Shown here one piece after another: positions 1-7,239 of a DNA stretch of 64,000 bases (the first letter of the stretch is position 1; each line of letters begins with the position of its first letter). The translations under genes and the position numbers were made by a program. Below the pieces are notes generated by a model that was not told where the DNA came from, made no database searches, and saw nothing but the letters and a program-made list of their open reading frames with translations. The stretch is from Pseudomonas azotoformans (lineage in GTDB: Bacteria; Pseudomonadota; Gammaproteobacteria; Pseudomonadales; Pseudomonadaceae), in assembly GCF_900103345.1 (NCBI RefSeq), contig NZ_LT629702.1:1984001-2048000 (forward strand). The letters run 5' to 3'.

Positions 1-270
1 CTGGTGGACGAAGTGGGTACGCGCCTGGGCCGCGCCGCCGGGATCAACTTGTGTTACCAGCGCCCCCGGCGTTTGCCGCAGTGGCGCTACAACCTGTTCT
101 GCATGGTCCATGGCCGTGAACGCGAAGCCGTGACCGCGCATATCCAGGCGGTGTTGCAACAACAGCAGCTCAGCGACCTGCCCCACCAACTGCTGTTCAG
201 CACCCGCGCCTACAAACAATGTGGCGGACGTTTCGCCCCGCCGCCGTCACAGGTATGGGCCCATGGATGA
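1..270 (+). CDS. nirL: NirL, heme d1 biogenesis / siroheme decarboxylase subunit (5' partial)
   Basis: The gene enters from the left edge; 89 codons and the stop are visible. The product belongs to the AsnC/Lrp-like NirD/L/G/H family whose subunits together decarboxylate siroheme to didecarboxysiroheme in cytoplasmic heme d1 synthesis. The segment with CYQRPRRLPQWRYNLFCMVH matches the equivalent segment of the NirH copy downstream (CYRRPRRPGWPYNLFAMVH), the family's C-terminal signature. Its stop overlaps the next start by 8 bases, so translation is coupled. The assignment as NirL rather than NirD rests on gene order (the Pseudomonas order is nirD-L-G-H-J-E-N), since the N-terminal half is outside the window. 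Confidence 0.85.
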   Translation: MVDEVGTRLGRAAGINLCYQRPRRLPQWRYNLFCMVHGREREAVTAHIQAVLQQQQLSDLPHQLLFSTRAYKQCGGRFAPPPSQVWAHG

Positions 271-706
271 TCTCGATCGCCAATTGATCAATCGCCTGCA
301 ACGCGGCTTGCCGCTGGTGCGCCAGCCGTGGCAGCAACTGGCGCAGGAACTGCACAGCCGTCCCTGCGAGTTGCTTGACCATCTGCATGACTTGCTTGAA
401 GACGACGTGCTGACCCGCTTCGGTCCGATGTTCGACATCGAGCGCCTCGGCGGCGCCTTCACCCTCGCTGCGTTGGCGGTGCCCGAAGCCCGCTTCGAAG
501 CGGTGGCCGCGCAAGTCAACGCGCTGGCGCAAGTGGCCCACAACTACCGCCGCGAACACCACTGGAACATGTGGTTTGTGCTGGCCTGCGCCACCGAGGC
601 GGAGCTGGCCGTCACCTTGTCCCGCATCGAAGCCCTCACCGGGTTGGCGGTGCTCAATCTGCCGAAGGAGCAAACCTACCATGTCGGTGTGTATTTCCCG
701 GTCTGA
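263..706 (+). CDS. nirG: NirG, siroheme decarboxylase subunit
   Basis: A 147-residue AsnC/Lrp-like protein of the NirDLGH group, the usual length for NirG. It starts with a winged-helix-like segment (MDDLDRQLINRLQRGLPLV) and continues into the RAM-like half. The ATG at 263 was chosen because it begins the conserved DxxDRxLIxxLQ stretch and overlaps the nirL stop by 8 bases. The 3' end in turn overlaps nirH by 26 bases. The protein is cytoplasmic and acts with the other Nir subunits after siroheme is made by NirE. Expression should follow the upstream nirS promoter, which lies outside this window. Confidence 0.88.
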   Translation: MDDLDRQLINRLQRGLPLVRQPWQQLAQELHSRPCELLDHLHDLLEDDVLTRFGPMFDIERLGGAFTLAALAVPEARFEAVAAQVNALAQVAHNYRREHHWNMWFVLACATEAELAVTLSRIEALTGLAVLNLPKEQTYHVGVYFPV

Positions 707-1181
707 CAAGGCCCTGGCCCTGCGCTTGATCGCCCTGACCCAAAGCGGCCTGCCGCTGGTGGAGGACCCGTGGGCGTGGCTGGCCGAGCAATTGGGCATC
801 AGCGTCGAATCGACCCTGGACCTGCTCAAGCGCTTGCAGGCTGAAGGTGCGATCCGGCGCATCGCTGCGGTGCCCAACCACTACCGCCTGGGCTATCGAC
901 ACAACGGCATGACCGTGTGGGATGTAGTCGACGAGCAGATGCCGCGCCTGGGCGAACTGATCGGTGCGCAGCCCTTCGTCAGCCACTGCTACCGCCGACC
1001 ACGCCGACCCGGTTGGCCCTACAACCTGTTCGCCATGGTGCATGGGCGCAGCCGCGAAGAAATCGACAGCTACCGTGAGCACCTGCGTTACCTGCTGGGT
1101 GAAGCCTGTGGTGCTGATGAAATGCTGGTGAGCAGCCGCATCCTGAAAAAAACCGGCCTGCGCCTGGCCACCTCGCACTAG
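681..1181 (+). CDS. nirH: NirH, siroheme decarboxylase subunit
   Basis: A 166-residue member of the same AsnC/Lrp-like family. Visible features are the N-terminal winged-helix segment (ALALRLIALTQSGLPLVEDPW) and the C-terminal CYRRPRRPGWPYNLFAMVHG motif shared with NirL. The start at 681 has AAGGAG 11 bases upstream, inside the 3' end of nirG. Thirteen bases separate its stop from nirJ, so it belongs to the same transcript. The role is siroheme decarboxylation during heme d1 formation for cytochrome cd1 nitrite reductase. Confidence 0.88.
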   Translation: MSVCISRSDKALALRLIALTQSGLPLVEDPWAWLAEQLGISVESTLDLLKRLQAEGAIRRIAAVPNHYRLGYRHNGMTVWDVVDEQMPRLGELIGAQPFVSHCYRRPRRPGWPYNLFAMVHGRSREEIDSYREHLRYLLGEACGADEMLVSSRILKKTGLRLATSH

Positions 1182-1193
1182 AAGGAGTGCTCT

Positions 1194-2372
1194 ATGCTGC
1201 GGATCAGTCAGTACTTGCGTACCCTCGCCGGCCGCTGCCCGCCGCCGCGCGCTTCAACACCCGGCAGCGACCGCCCGCCGGTGGTGATCTGGAACCTGCT
1301 CAGGCGTTGCAACCTCACCTGCAAACACTGCTACGCCACCAGCGCCGACAGCGTGTTTCGCGATGAGCTGGACACCGAAGCGGCGCTGCGGGTGATCGAT
1401 GATTTGCACGCGGCGGGCGTGCGCGTGCTGATCCTGTCGGGCGGTGAACCGCTGCTGCGCGAGGACCTGTTCCAGCTCAGCGCCTATGCCCGCGACAAGG
1501 GCTTTTTCGTCGCCCTGTCGACCAATGGCACGCTGATCGATGAGCAGAATATCCAGCAGATTGCCGACGCGCGTTTCGACTACGTCGGCATCAGCATCGA
1601 CGGCCTGGAGGCGACCCACGACGCGTTTCGCCAACTGCACGGCAGCTTCCAGCGCTCGATGCACGCCATTCGCCTGTGCCGCGAAGCCGGGATCCGCGTG
1701 GGGCTGCGCACCACGTTGACCCAGGCCAACCACGCGCAACTGCCGCAGTTGCTGGCGTTGATGCGCGCCTACGATGTGCAGAAGTTCTACCTGTCGCACC
1801 TCAACTACAGCGGGCGCGGCAAGCGCAGCCGCTTGCTGGATGCACACCGGCAGATGAGCCGTGACGCCATGACGCTGATTTTCCAGCAGGCCTGGCATGA
1901 CATCGAACAGGGTATCGACAGCGATTTCGTCAGCGGCAACAACGACGCCGACGCCGTGCTGTTGCTGCAATGGGTGCACCAGCACCTGCCCGAACACTAC
2001 CCACAGCTCGAACACTTGCTGCATGGCTGGGGTGGCAATGCCTCGGGCAGCGGCATCGCCAATATCGACAACACCGGCGAGGTGCACCCGGACACCTACT
2101 GGTGGCAGCACTCGGTGGGCAATGTGCGCAACACCCGCTTCCGCCAGCTCTGGCTGGACCAGCCCGACCCGTTGCTGCTGCGCCTGCGCGAACACCCGCG
2201 CCGCATCGGCGGGCGCTGTGCCGAGTGCCGCTGGCTGGCGATCTGCAACGGCAACACCCGCACCCGCGCCTGGGCCGATGGCGATCTGTGGGGGCCGGAC
2301 CCCGGTTGCTATTTCAACGATGCCGAAATCGCCCGGCATCCCACACCGTTGATCCCTTGCACCACCCGGTGA
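1194..2372 (+). CDS. nirJ: NirJ, radical SAM protein of heme d1 synthesis
   Basis: 392 residues, typical for NirJ. The radical-SAM cluster motif C39-x3-C43-x2-C46 (RRCNLTCKHCYAT) is intact and is followed by the SAM-binding GGEP (LSGGEPLLRED). A C-terminal SPASM-like cysteine cluster (GRCAECRWLAICNG ... PGCYF) suggests a second iron-sulfur cluster. NirJ replaces the propionate side chains of didecarboxysiroheme with oxo groups. The ATG at 1194 is preceded by GAAGGAG. There is a 43-base gap to nirE. Confidence 0.93.
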   Translation: MLRISQYLRTLAGRCPPPRASTPGSDRPPVVIWNLLRRCNLTCKHCYATSADSVFRDELDTEAALRVIDDLHAAGVRVLILSGGEPLLREDLFQLSAYARDKGFFVALSTNGTLIDEQNIQQIADARFDYVGISIDGLEATHDAFRQLHGSFQRSMHAIRLCREAGIRVGLRTTLTQANHAQLPQLLALMRAYDVQKFYLSHLNYSGRGKRSRLLDAHRQMSRDAMTLIFQQAWHDIEQGIDSDFVSGNNDADAVLLLQWVHQHLPEHYPQLEHLLHGWGGNASGSGIANIDNTGEVHPDTYWWQHSVGNVRNTRFRQLWLDQPDPLLLRLREHPRRIGGRCAECRWLAICNGNTRTRAWADGDLWGPDPGCYFNDAEIARHPTPLIPCTTR

Positions 2373-2415
2373 CACAACCGGGGGCGCCAACCTGATGATG
2401 AACCAAGGATGTCTC

Positions 2416-3240
2416 ATGCACACGCCAACCGCCCTACCCGCTAGCTTGCACAGCCCCTTCCACCCCGGCGAAGTCGCCCTGGTCGGCGCCGGCCCCGGTG
2501 ACCCGCGCCTGCTCACCCTGCGTGCCTGGAGCCTGTTGATGCAGGCCGACGCCGTGGTGTTTGACCGGCTGATCAGCGCCGAGCTGCTGGCGCTGATCCC
2601 CCTGAGCTGCGCCCGGCATTACGTGGGCAAGGCCAGCGGTTACCACAGCCTGCCCCAGGACCAACTCAACGCACTGCTGGCGGAACTGGCCGACCAGGGC
2701 CAGCGGGTGGTGCGGCTCAAGGGCGGCGACCCGTTCATCTTCGGGCGCGGCGCCGAGGAACTCGAATACCTGCTGGCACGCGACATCCCCTGCCAGGTGG
2801 TGCCGGGCATCACCGCCGCCTCCGGTTGCAGCGCCTACGCCGGCATCCCGCTGACCCACCGCGACCTGGTCAACTCCTGTCGCTTCGTCACCGGTCACCT
2901 GCAGCGCGACGGCGCCTTGAAACTGCCGTGGGCCAGCCTGGCCGAGCCGAGCCAGACCCTGGTGTTCTACATGGGCCTGGCGAACCTGGCGCTGATCGCC
3001 GAACACCTGGTGGCAGCCGGTCTGCCGGCAGATACCCCCGCAGCGCTGATCAGCAACGGCACTCGCGCCGACCAGCACGTGGCGCGTGGCACCTTGCGCC
3101 AGTTGCCGACCCTGGCCGCCGACTGTGAACCGGGCGTGCCCACCCTGACGGTGATCGGCCATGTGGTGAACCTGTTCGCCGAAGCCACCTTGCACTACCC
3201 CGCCAGCCTGTCGGCACCGCGCATCCCGGTGGCGGTATGA
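2416..3240 (+). CDS. nirE: NirE, S-adenosylmethionine:uroporphyrinogen III methyltransferase
   Basis: 274 residues. It makes precorrin-2 from uroporphyrinogen III, the first committed step toward siroheme and heme d1. Family signatures are present: the N-terminal VALVGAGPGDPRLLTLRA and VRLKGGDPFIFGRGAEE, then the TPALVPGITAA-like segment (VVPGITAASGCSAYAGIPLTHR). I prefer the ATG at 2416, which has AAGGAT 8 bases upstream, over an in-frame ATG at 2395. The stop overlaps the nirN start as ATGA, so the two are translationally coupled. Confidence 0.92.
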   Translation: MHTPTALPASLHSPFHPGEVALVGAGPGDPRLLTLRAWSLLMQADAVVFDRLISAELLALIPLSCARHYVGKASGYHSLPQDQLNALLAELADQGQRVVRLKGGDPFIFGRGAEELEYLLARDIPCQVVPGITAASGCSAYAGIPLTHRDLVNSCRFVTGHLQRDGALKLPWASLAEPSQTLVFYMGLANLALIAEHLVAAGLPADTPAALISNGTRADQHVARGTLRQLPTLAADCEPGVPTLTVIGHVVNLFAEATLHYPASLSAPRIPVAV

Positions 3241-4691
3241 AACGCCTGCTGCTGGTGCCGTTGCTCTGGATCAGCGCTGCCCATGGCACACCAGCCGAGG
3301 ATTACGGCGAATATTGCCAGAGCTGTCACGGCCTCAACCGCATCGGCGCCAGCGGCCCGGCGTTACTCCCGGAGAGCCTGGGGCGGATCAAGCCGGACGA
3401 GGTGCGCAAGGTTATCGAACAGGGCCGTCCCGCCAGCCAGATGGCCGGGTTCGGCTTGCAGTTGAGCGCCGCACAGATCGACGGCCTGGCGAACTACCTG
3501 CAACAGCCACCGGCCACGCCGGCCACCTGGAGCGTGCAGGACATCCGCAACAGCCACCGCCTGCTGGCAGACGTCAGCACGTTGCCCAGCACCCCGCAGC
3601 ACCACGCCGACCCGCTCAACCTGTTTGTGGTGGTGGAGTCCGGTGACCATCACATCGACATTCTCGACGGTGATCGCTTCACCGTACTGGACCGCTTCGC
3701 CAGCCACTTCGCCGTGCACGGCGGGCCGAAGTTCTCGCCGGACGGGCGCTTCGTCTACTTTGCTTCCCGCGACGGCTGGATCAGCCTGTACGACCTGCAC
3801 AACCTCACCCTGATCGCCGAGACCCGCGTCGCCCTCAACACCCGCAACCTGGCGGTGAGCAAGGATGGCCGCTGGGTGCTAGTGGGCAATTACCTGCCGG
3901 GGAACCTGGCGGTGCTCGATGCGCGTGACCTGTCGCTGGTCAAGACCCTGGAGACGGGCTCGCGGGTCAGCGCGGTGTACACCGCGCCGCCGCGCAACAG
4001 TTTTGTGGTGGCGCTCAAGGATGTGAATGAGGTGTGGGAGCTGTCCTACGCGGCGGCGCACCCCACGTTTGAACCCCGGCGTATCCCGGCCCGCGATGTG
4101 CTGGACGACTTCTCGTTCACCCCCGATTACCGCCAGTTGCTCGCCACCTCGCGCAAGGCCGGTGGCGGCCAGGTGATCGATCTGGATTCGGGCGCGGTGG
4201 TCACTGACATTCCGCTGGCGGGCATGCCGCACCTGGGCTCCGGTACGTACTGGAAGCGCGACGGCAACTGGGTGTTCGCCACCCCGAATATCAGCCAGGG
4301 GCAAATCACCGTGCTCGACCCGAGCACCTGGACGCTGATCAAGCAGATCCCCACACTCGGCCCGGGCTTCTTCATGCGCAGCCATATCCACTCGCGCTAC
4401 GTGTGGAGCGATGTGTTCTTCGGCCCGGATAACGACGCCATCCACCTGATCGACAAGCAGACCCTGCACATCGCCCACACCCTGCGCCCGGTGCCGGGCA
4501 AGACGGCGGCCCACGTGGAGTTCACCCGGGACGGGCGCTACGTGCTACTGAGTATCTGGGCCACCGACGGCGCGCTGATCGTCTACGACAGCCAGACCCT
4601 CAAGGAGATCAAGCGCCTGCCCATGAACAAGCCATCGGGCAAGTACAACGTGGGCAACAAGATCGAGTTTGCCGAGGGCACCTCCCACTAG
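3237..4691 (+). CDS. nirN: NirN, periplasmic dihydro-heme d1 dehydrogenase (cytochrome c / d1-binding beta-propeller)
   Basis: 484 residues. A signal peptide (MKRLLLVPLLWISAAHG) is followed by one cytochrome c domain with C27-x2-C30-H31 (YCQSCHGL) and a likely axial methionine near residue 69 (ASQMAGFG). The rest is an eight-bladed propeller related to the heme d1 domain of NirS. NirN is known to introduce the last double bond into heme d1 and help load NirS in the periplasm. It overlaps nirE by 4 bases. Its stop overlaps by 4 bases the stop of a convergent gene, so it closes the nir operon. Confidence 0.92.
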   Translation: MKRLLLVPLLWISAAHGTPAEDYGEYCQSCHGLNRIGASGPALLPESLGRIKPDEVRKVIEQGRPASQMAGFGLQLSAAQIDGLANYLQQPPATPATWSVQDIRNSHRLLADVSTLPSTPQHHADPLNLFVVVESGDHHIDILDGDRFTVLDRFASHFAVHGGPKFSPDGRFVYFASRDGWISLYDLHNLTLIAETRVALNTRNLAVSKDGRWVLVGNYLPGNLAVLDARDLSLVKTLETGSRVSAVYTAPPRNSFVVALKDVNEVWELSYAAAHPTFEPRRIPARDVLDDFSFTPDYRQLLATSRKAGGGQVIDLDSGAVVTDIPLAGMPHLGSGTYWKRDGNWVFATPNISQGQITVLDPSTWTLIKQIPTLGPGFFMRSHIHSRYVWSDVFFGPDNDAIHLIDKQTLHIAHTLRPVPGKTAAHVEFTRDGRYVLLSIWATDGALIVYDSQTLKEIKRLPMNKPSGKYNVGNKIEFAEGTSH

Positions 4692-5524
4692 TGTCGGCCA
4701 AACAGACCCAGGCCAATGCGGCTGCAATCACCGTGCAGGGTGAAACCCTCTTCGGTGCGCCGCAATCGACCGCGCTCCTGGGCCTGGGTCAACTCATCGT
4801 CGCCACGGGCAAATTGGCCCAGGCCGAGGTAGTGATAACCGGCCGCTTCCAGGCGCTCGACGCACAACAGCCCCATGGCGGTGCTTTGCGCGGCGCTGCA
4901 CAACGCCTGCGGGCACTGCCCCGCGTATCGCGCCGGTAGCCGGGCATAGTCGAACACTTGCAGGCGGTCGGGCTCCAGCGCGATCAGGCTGGCCAGCTTC
5001 GCCTCCAGGCTGGCCAGGGTCTGCCAGGCATTGCCGTAGCCCAGGTCAACACTCACTGAACGGAACCCGAAGGTGCGCGCCGCATCGATCAACGACTGGA
5101 TCGGTGCCGGATCACGATAGGCATCCTGGGAAGCAGGGTCCGCGGTACAGGCATCCGGCACGCCGATGCACACCCGGTTGAAACCCAGTTCGCGCAACCG
5201 GCCGACGCTGCCCCAATCGCTGTGCTGGGGCGCCAGGTCGATGGCGTAGTCGCCGCGGTCGTGCTCAAGGAAATGCAAACGCTCATGCAGTCGCATCATG
5301 TGCGCCTGCACATCGCCGATGGGCGCTGCCCCGCGCCACTGGAAGTGCTCAACCGGCTGGCGACTGCCCAGGCCGCCACCGATCAGGCGTATCTGCTGCG
5401 CCAAGCTGCGGCGGTAAACGGCACTCGGCGTACCTGGCCAGTGCAGGGTCACTGCCAGTGGACGCTGCCGTTGGCGGCTGGTGCGCAAAGCACGGGCGAC
5501 ATCGAGAGGAATGACGGTGTGCAT
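4688..5524 (-). CDS. HemN-like protein lacking the radical SAM cysteines (possible pseudoenzyme)
   Basis: 278 residues, clearly related to oxygen-independent coproporphyrinogen III oxidase over the central region: LRELGFNRVCIGVPD, then DLGYGNAWQTLASLEAKL, PDRLQVFDYARLPARYAGQ, GYHYLGLGQFARGDDEL and LHGDCSRIGLGL line up with HemN. The N-terminal part that should carry CxxxCxxC reads LAVTLHWPGTPSAVYRR with no cysteine, the GGGTP motif is lost, and the roughly 100-residue C-terminal domain of HemN is absent. The frame is nevertheless open. The ATG at 5524 has GGAG 8 bases upstream and an Anr/Dnr box centred 65 bases upstream. It is convergent with nirN (4-base stop overlap). It may be a regulator or heme chaperone rather than an enzyme; a decaying gene is the alternative. 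Confidence 0.75.
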   Translation of the reverse strand: MHTVIPLDVARALRTSRQRQRPLAVTLHWPGTPSAVYRRSLAQQIRLIGGGLGSRQPVEHFQWRGAAPIGDVQAHMMRLHERLHFLEHDRGDYAIDLAPQHSDWGSVGRLRELGFNRVCIGVPDACTADPASQDAYRDPAPIQSLIDAARTFGFRSVSVDLGYGNAWQTLASLEAKLASLIALEPDRLQVFDYARLPARYAGQCPQALCSAAQSTAMGLLCVERLEAAGYHYLGLGQFARGDDELTQAQERGRLRRTEEGFTLHGDCSRIGLGLFGRH

Positions 5525-5582
5525 GGCGGGCTCCGGATCCGGCGACGATGCGCCATTGTCCGGTGCGACGCCACGGCGCACC

Positions 5583-5596
5583 TTGATGTGCATCAA
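5583..5596 (-). promoter_or_regulatory. Anr/Dnr (FNR-type) box before the HemN-like gene
   Basis: TTGATGTGCATCAA is a perfect TTGAT-N4-ATCAA site. Its centre lies 65 bases upstream of the start at 5524, which fits a class II activator site near -41.5 with a short leader. Anaerobic or NO-dependent activation is inferred. Confidence 0.85.
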
Positions 5597-5601
5597 AGGC
5601 T

Positions 5602-6045
5602 TTACCAACTGAGGTAAAACATGCCCTTGGCCAACAGCACGATGGCGACCATATGCCCGAACAGGCTCAGATGGATAAAGCGCAGGTAAGCCGCACTCAC
5701 CCGGTCACGGCGCATGCGCAGCATCGTCAGCAGAAAGTGCAGCAGCACACTGGCGGCGAGGATCAGCTTGAGGGTCAACAAGGTACCGAACGACGACGCG
5801 AACGGCGCGGCCAACACCGGCAGGTAACGCAAGCCGACCATGCCCAGCCCGGCGCCGAACAGCACCAGCAACACCCACGGCATCAGCGCCCGGGCACGCA
5901 CGCCGATGCCTTGCTCAACCTGCACCATCACCCTCGCCGGCAACTGCCGATGCAGACCGCCCAGGATCAGCACTTCGAAAAACACCGTGCCGATGAAGAT
6001 CAGCGCGGCGAACAGATGGGCCAGCAGAAACAACAGGTAAAGCAT
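5602..6045 (-). CDS. Four-helix integral membrane protein, CopD/DUF2269-like
   Basis: 147 residues with four hydrophobic segments (about 3-27, 52-73, 85-107 and 120-142). The first helix carries a conserved-looking histidine (LLAHLFAALIFIGTVFFEV), another lies in LLHFLLTMLR and a third in SLFGHMVAIVLL. This arrangement resembles small CopD-type or cytochrome-like proteins whose buried histidines could hold heme or copper. A perfect Anr/Dnr box lies 65 bases upstream, between it and the preceding gene on the same strand. No function is established from sequence; context points to the low-oxygen/denitrification regulon. Confidence 0.7.
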   Translation of the reverse strand: MLYLLFLLAHLFAALIFIGTVFFEVLILGGLHRQLPARVMVQVEQGIGVRARALMPWVLLVLFGAGLGMVGLRYLPVLAAPFASSFGTLLTLKLILAASVLLHFLLTMLRMRRDRVSAAYLRFIHLSLFGHMVAIVLLAKGMFYLSW

Positions 6046-6102
6046 GGTGGCCTCGCAGGTGGCGTCAAGGTGCCAGTGTGGCGCCTTGACGCCACCTGAT
6101 CC

Positions 6103-6116
6103 TTGATACCGATCAA
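6103..6116 (-). promoter_or_regulatory. Anr/Dnr (FNR-type) box before the CopD-like gene
   Basis: TTGATACCGATCAA is a perfect TTGAT-N4-ATCAA site centred 64-65 bases upstream of the start at 6045, the same spacing as the box before the HemN-like gene. It ends one base from the stop of the 6118-7140 gene. Confidence 0.85.
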
Positions 6117-6117
6117 G

Positions 6118-7140
6118 CTAAACCCGCACGCCGAGCATGCCGGCAGTGATGATCAGCGTCACCAGCGCACCGACGCCGATCACCGCCCACGTCATCGTCG
6201 CACAACGCGCCTCGCTCACCCCATGGTTACGCAGCACGCCGCGCAGGCCACACCCCAGGTGCGCGATCAACAGGAACACCGCCAGGGAATAATGCGGCAC
6301 CAGCCGGATGCTCCAGGCATCGGCCAGCAACCCCACTGGTTCGGCCACGGCCCAGGCGTAATCGGTGTCGGTGCCGAAGTAGCGCGCCAGGGTAAATACC
6401 GAGTTGATATGGGAGGCTATAAACACTGCCAGGTAAGCGCCAGACGCGGTCTGCAAGGCGTCCAGCAGGTCGGCGCGGTGGACGGTTTTGGGGCGGATCA
6501 GCACCAGGCCGCTGAGTATCTGGAAAAAGAACATGACGATAAGGATCGGCTCCAGCCAACCGTTGCGATACACCACCCGCAACACCTCCATCACCGCACG
6601 ATGCGCATCGTTGCCGAAAACCCCGAGCAGATGGTTGAACAGGTGCGGCGCCAGGAACACCAGCAGGATCGCCACCGACGCAATGCCATGGGCGACCCGC
6701 AGCTTGATGTAGGTGCGCGGGTGGTGGGTGAAGTCAATGCTGGGCAGCGTGGCCGACACCATCGAGAAGTAAGCGCTCACTGCCAACCACAGGCCGCTCC
6801 ACACGACAAGGTCGTGACCATTGACCTTCATCAGGTACAGCAGCACGCCCATCAGCGTATAGGCTGGCGGCGTGGCAACGGCCAGGCAGGCCAGGCGCCT
6901 GGCAAGCACCAGGCGTGCACTCATCATGGGCTGCACACCCGTGACGAACACGCAGTAGAACGCCACCACCGGCACTGCATAGGCACTCAACATCAGCGCC
7001 AGAGTCACCGGCCCGCCGGCCCCGCCAACATGGGCCAGGTTGCTCCATTGCAGTGCCCAGGGGTAATAGAGCGCGGCGGCGAATGGCAGCAGCCACAGCC
7101 ATTCCAATCGGGTGTCGGCCAGCGGTTTTGCGAGAGACAT
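6118..7140 (-). CDS. Multi-pass membrane protein with succinate dehydrogenase cytochrome b-like helices
   Basis: 340 residues with about eight membrane segments. The middle and last helices carry histidines in positions reminiscent of the di-heme SdhC/FrdC cytochromes b: RVAHGIASVAILLVFLAPH, AVFIASHINSVFTL and LVPHYSLAVFLLIAHLGCGL. Heme binding is an inference from this pattern. The ATG at 7140 was preferred over 7158 because AAGGA lies 8 bases before it. Its stop is 2 bases from the Anr/Dnr box of the next gene, so the two are probably separate transcripts. It has no recognisable electron-transfer partner subunit here. Other polytopic families cannot be excluded. Confidence 0.65.
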   Translation of the reverse strand: MSLAKPLADTRLEWLWLLPFAAALYYPWALQWSNLAHVGGAGGPVTLALMLSAYAVPVVAFYCVFVTGVQPMMSARLVLARRLACLAVATPPAYTLMGVLLYLMKVNGHDLVVWSGLWLAVSAYFSMVSATLPSIDFTHHPRTYIKLRVAHGIASVAILLVFLAPHLFNHLLGVFGNDAHRAVMEVLRVVYRNGWLEPILIVMFFFQILSGLVLIRPKTVHRADLLDALQTASGAYLAVFIASHINSVFTLARYFGTDTDYAWAVAEPVGLLADAWSIRLVPHYSLAVFLLIAHLGCGLRGVLRNHGVSEARCATMTWAVIGVGALVTLIITAGMLGVRV

Positions 7141-7239
7141 TGTTGCGTCCTTACTCATGGATTTTCCCCCGCGACCCTACGGACTGGCGCGAGGGAAACC
7201 CAGGTCCAATTCCACGCTTTTTGCCTACACCACTGCGCG

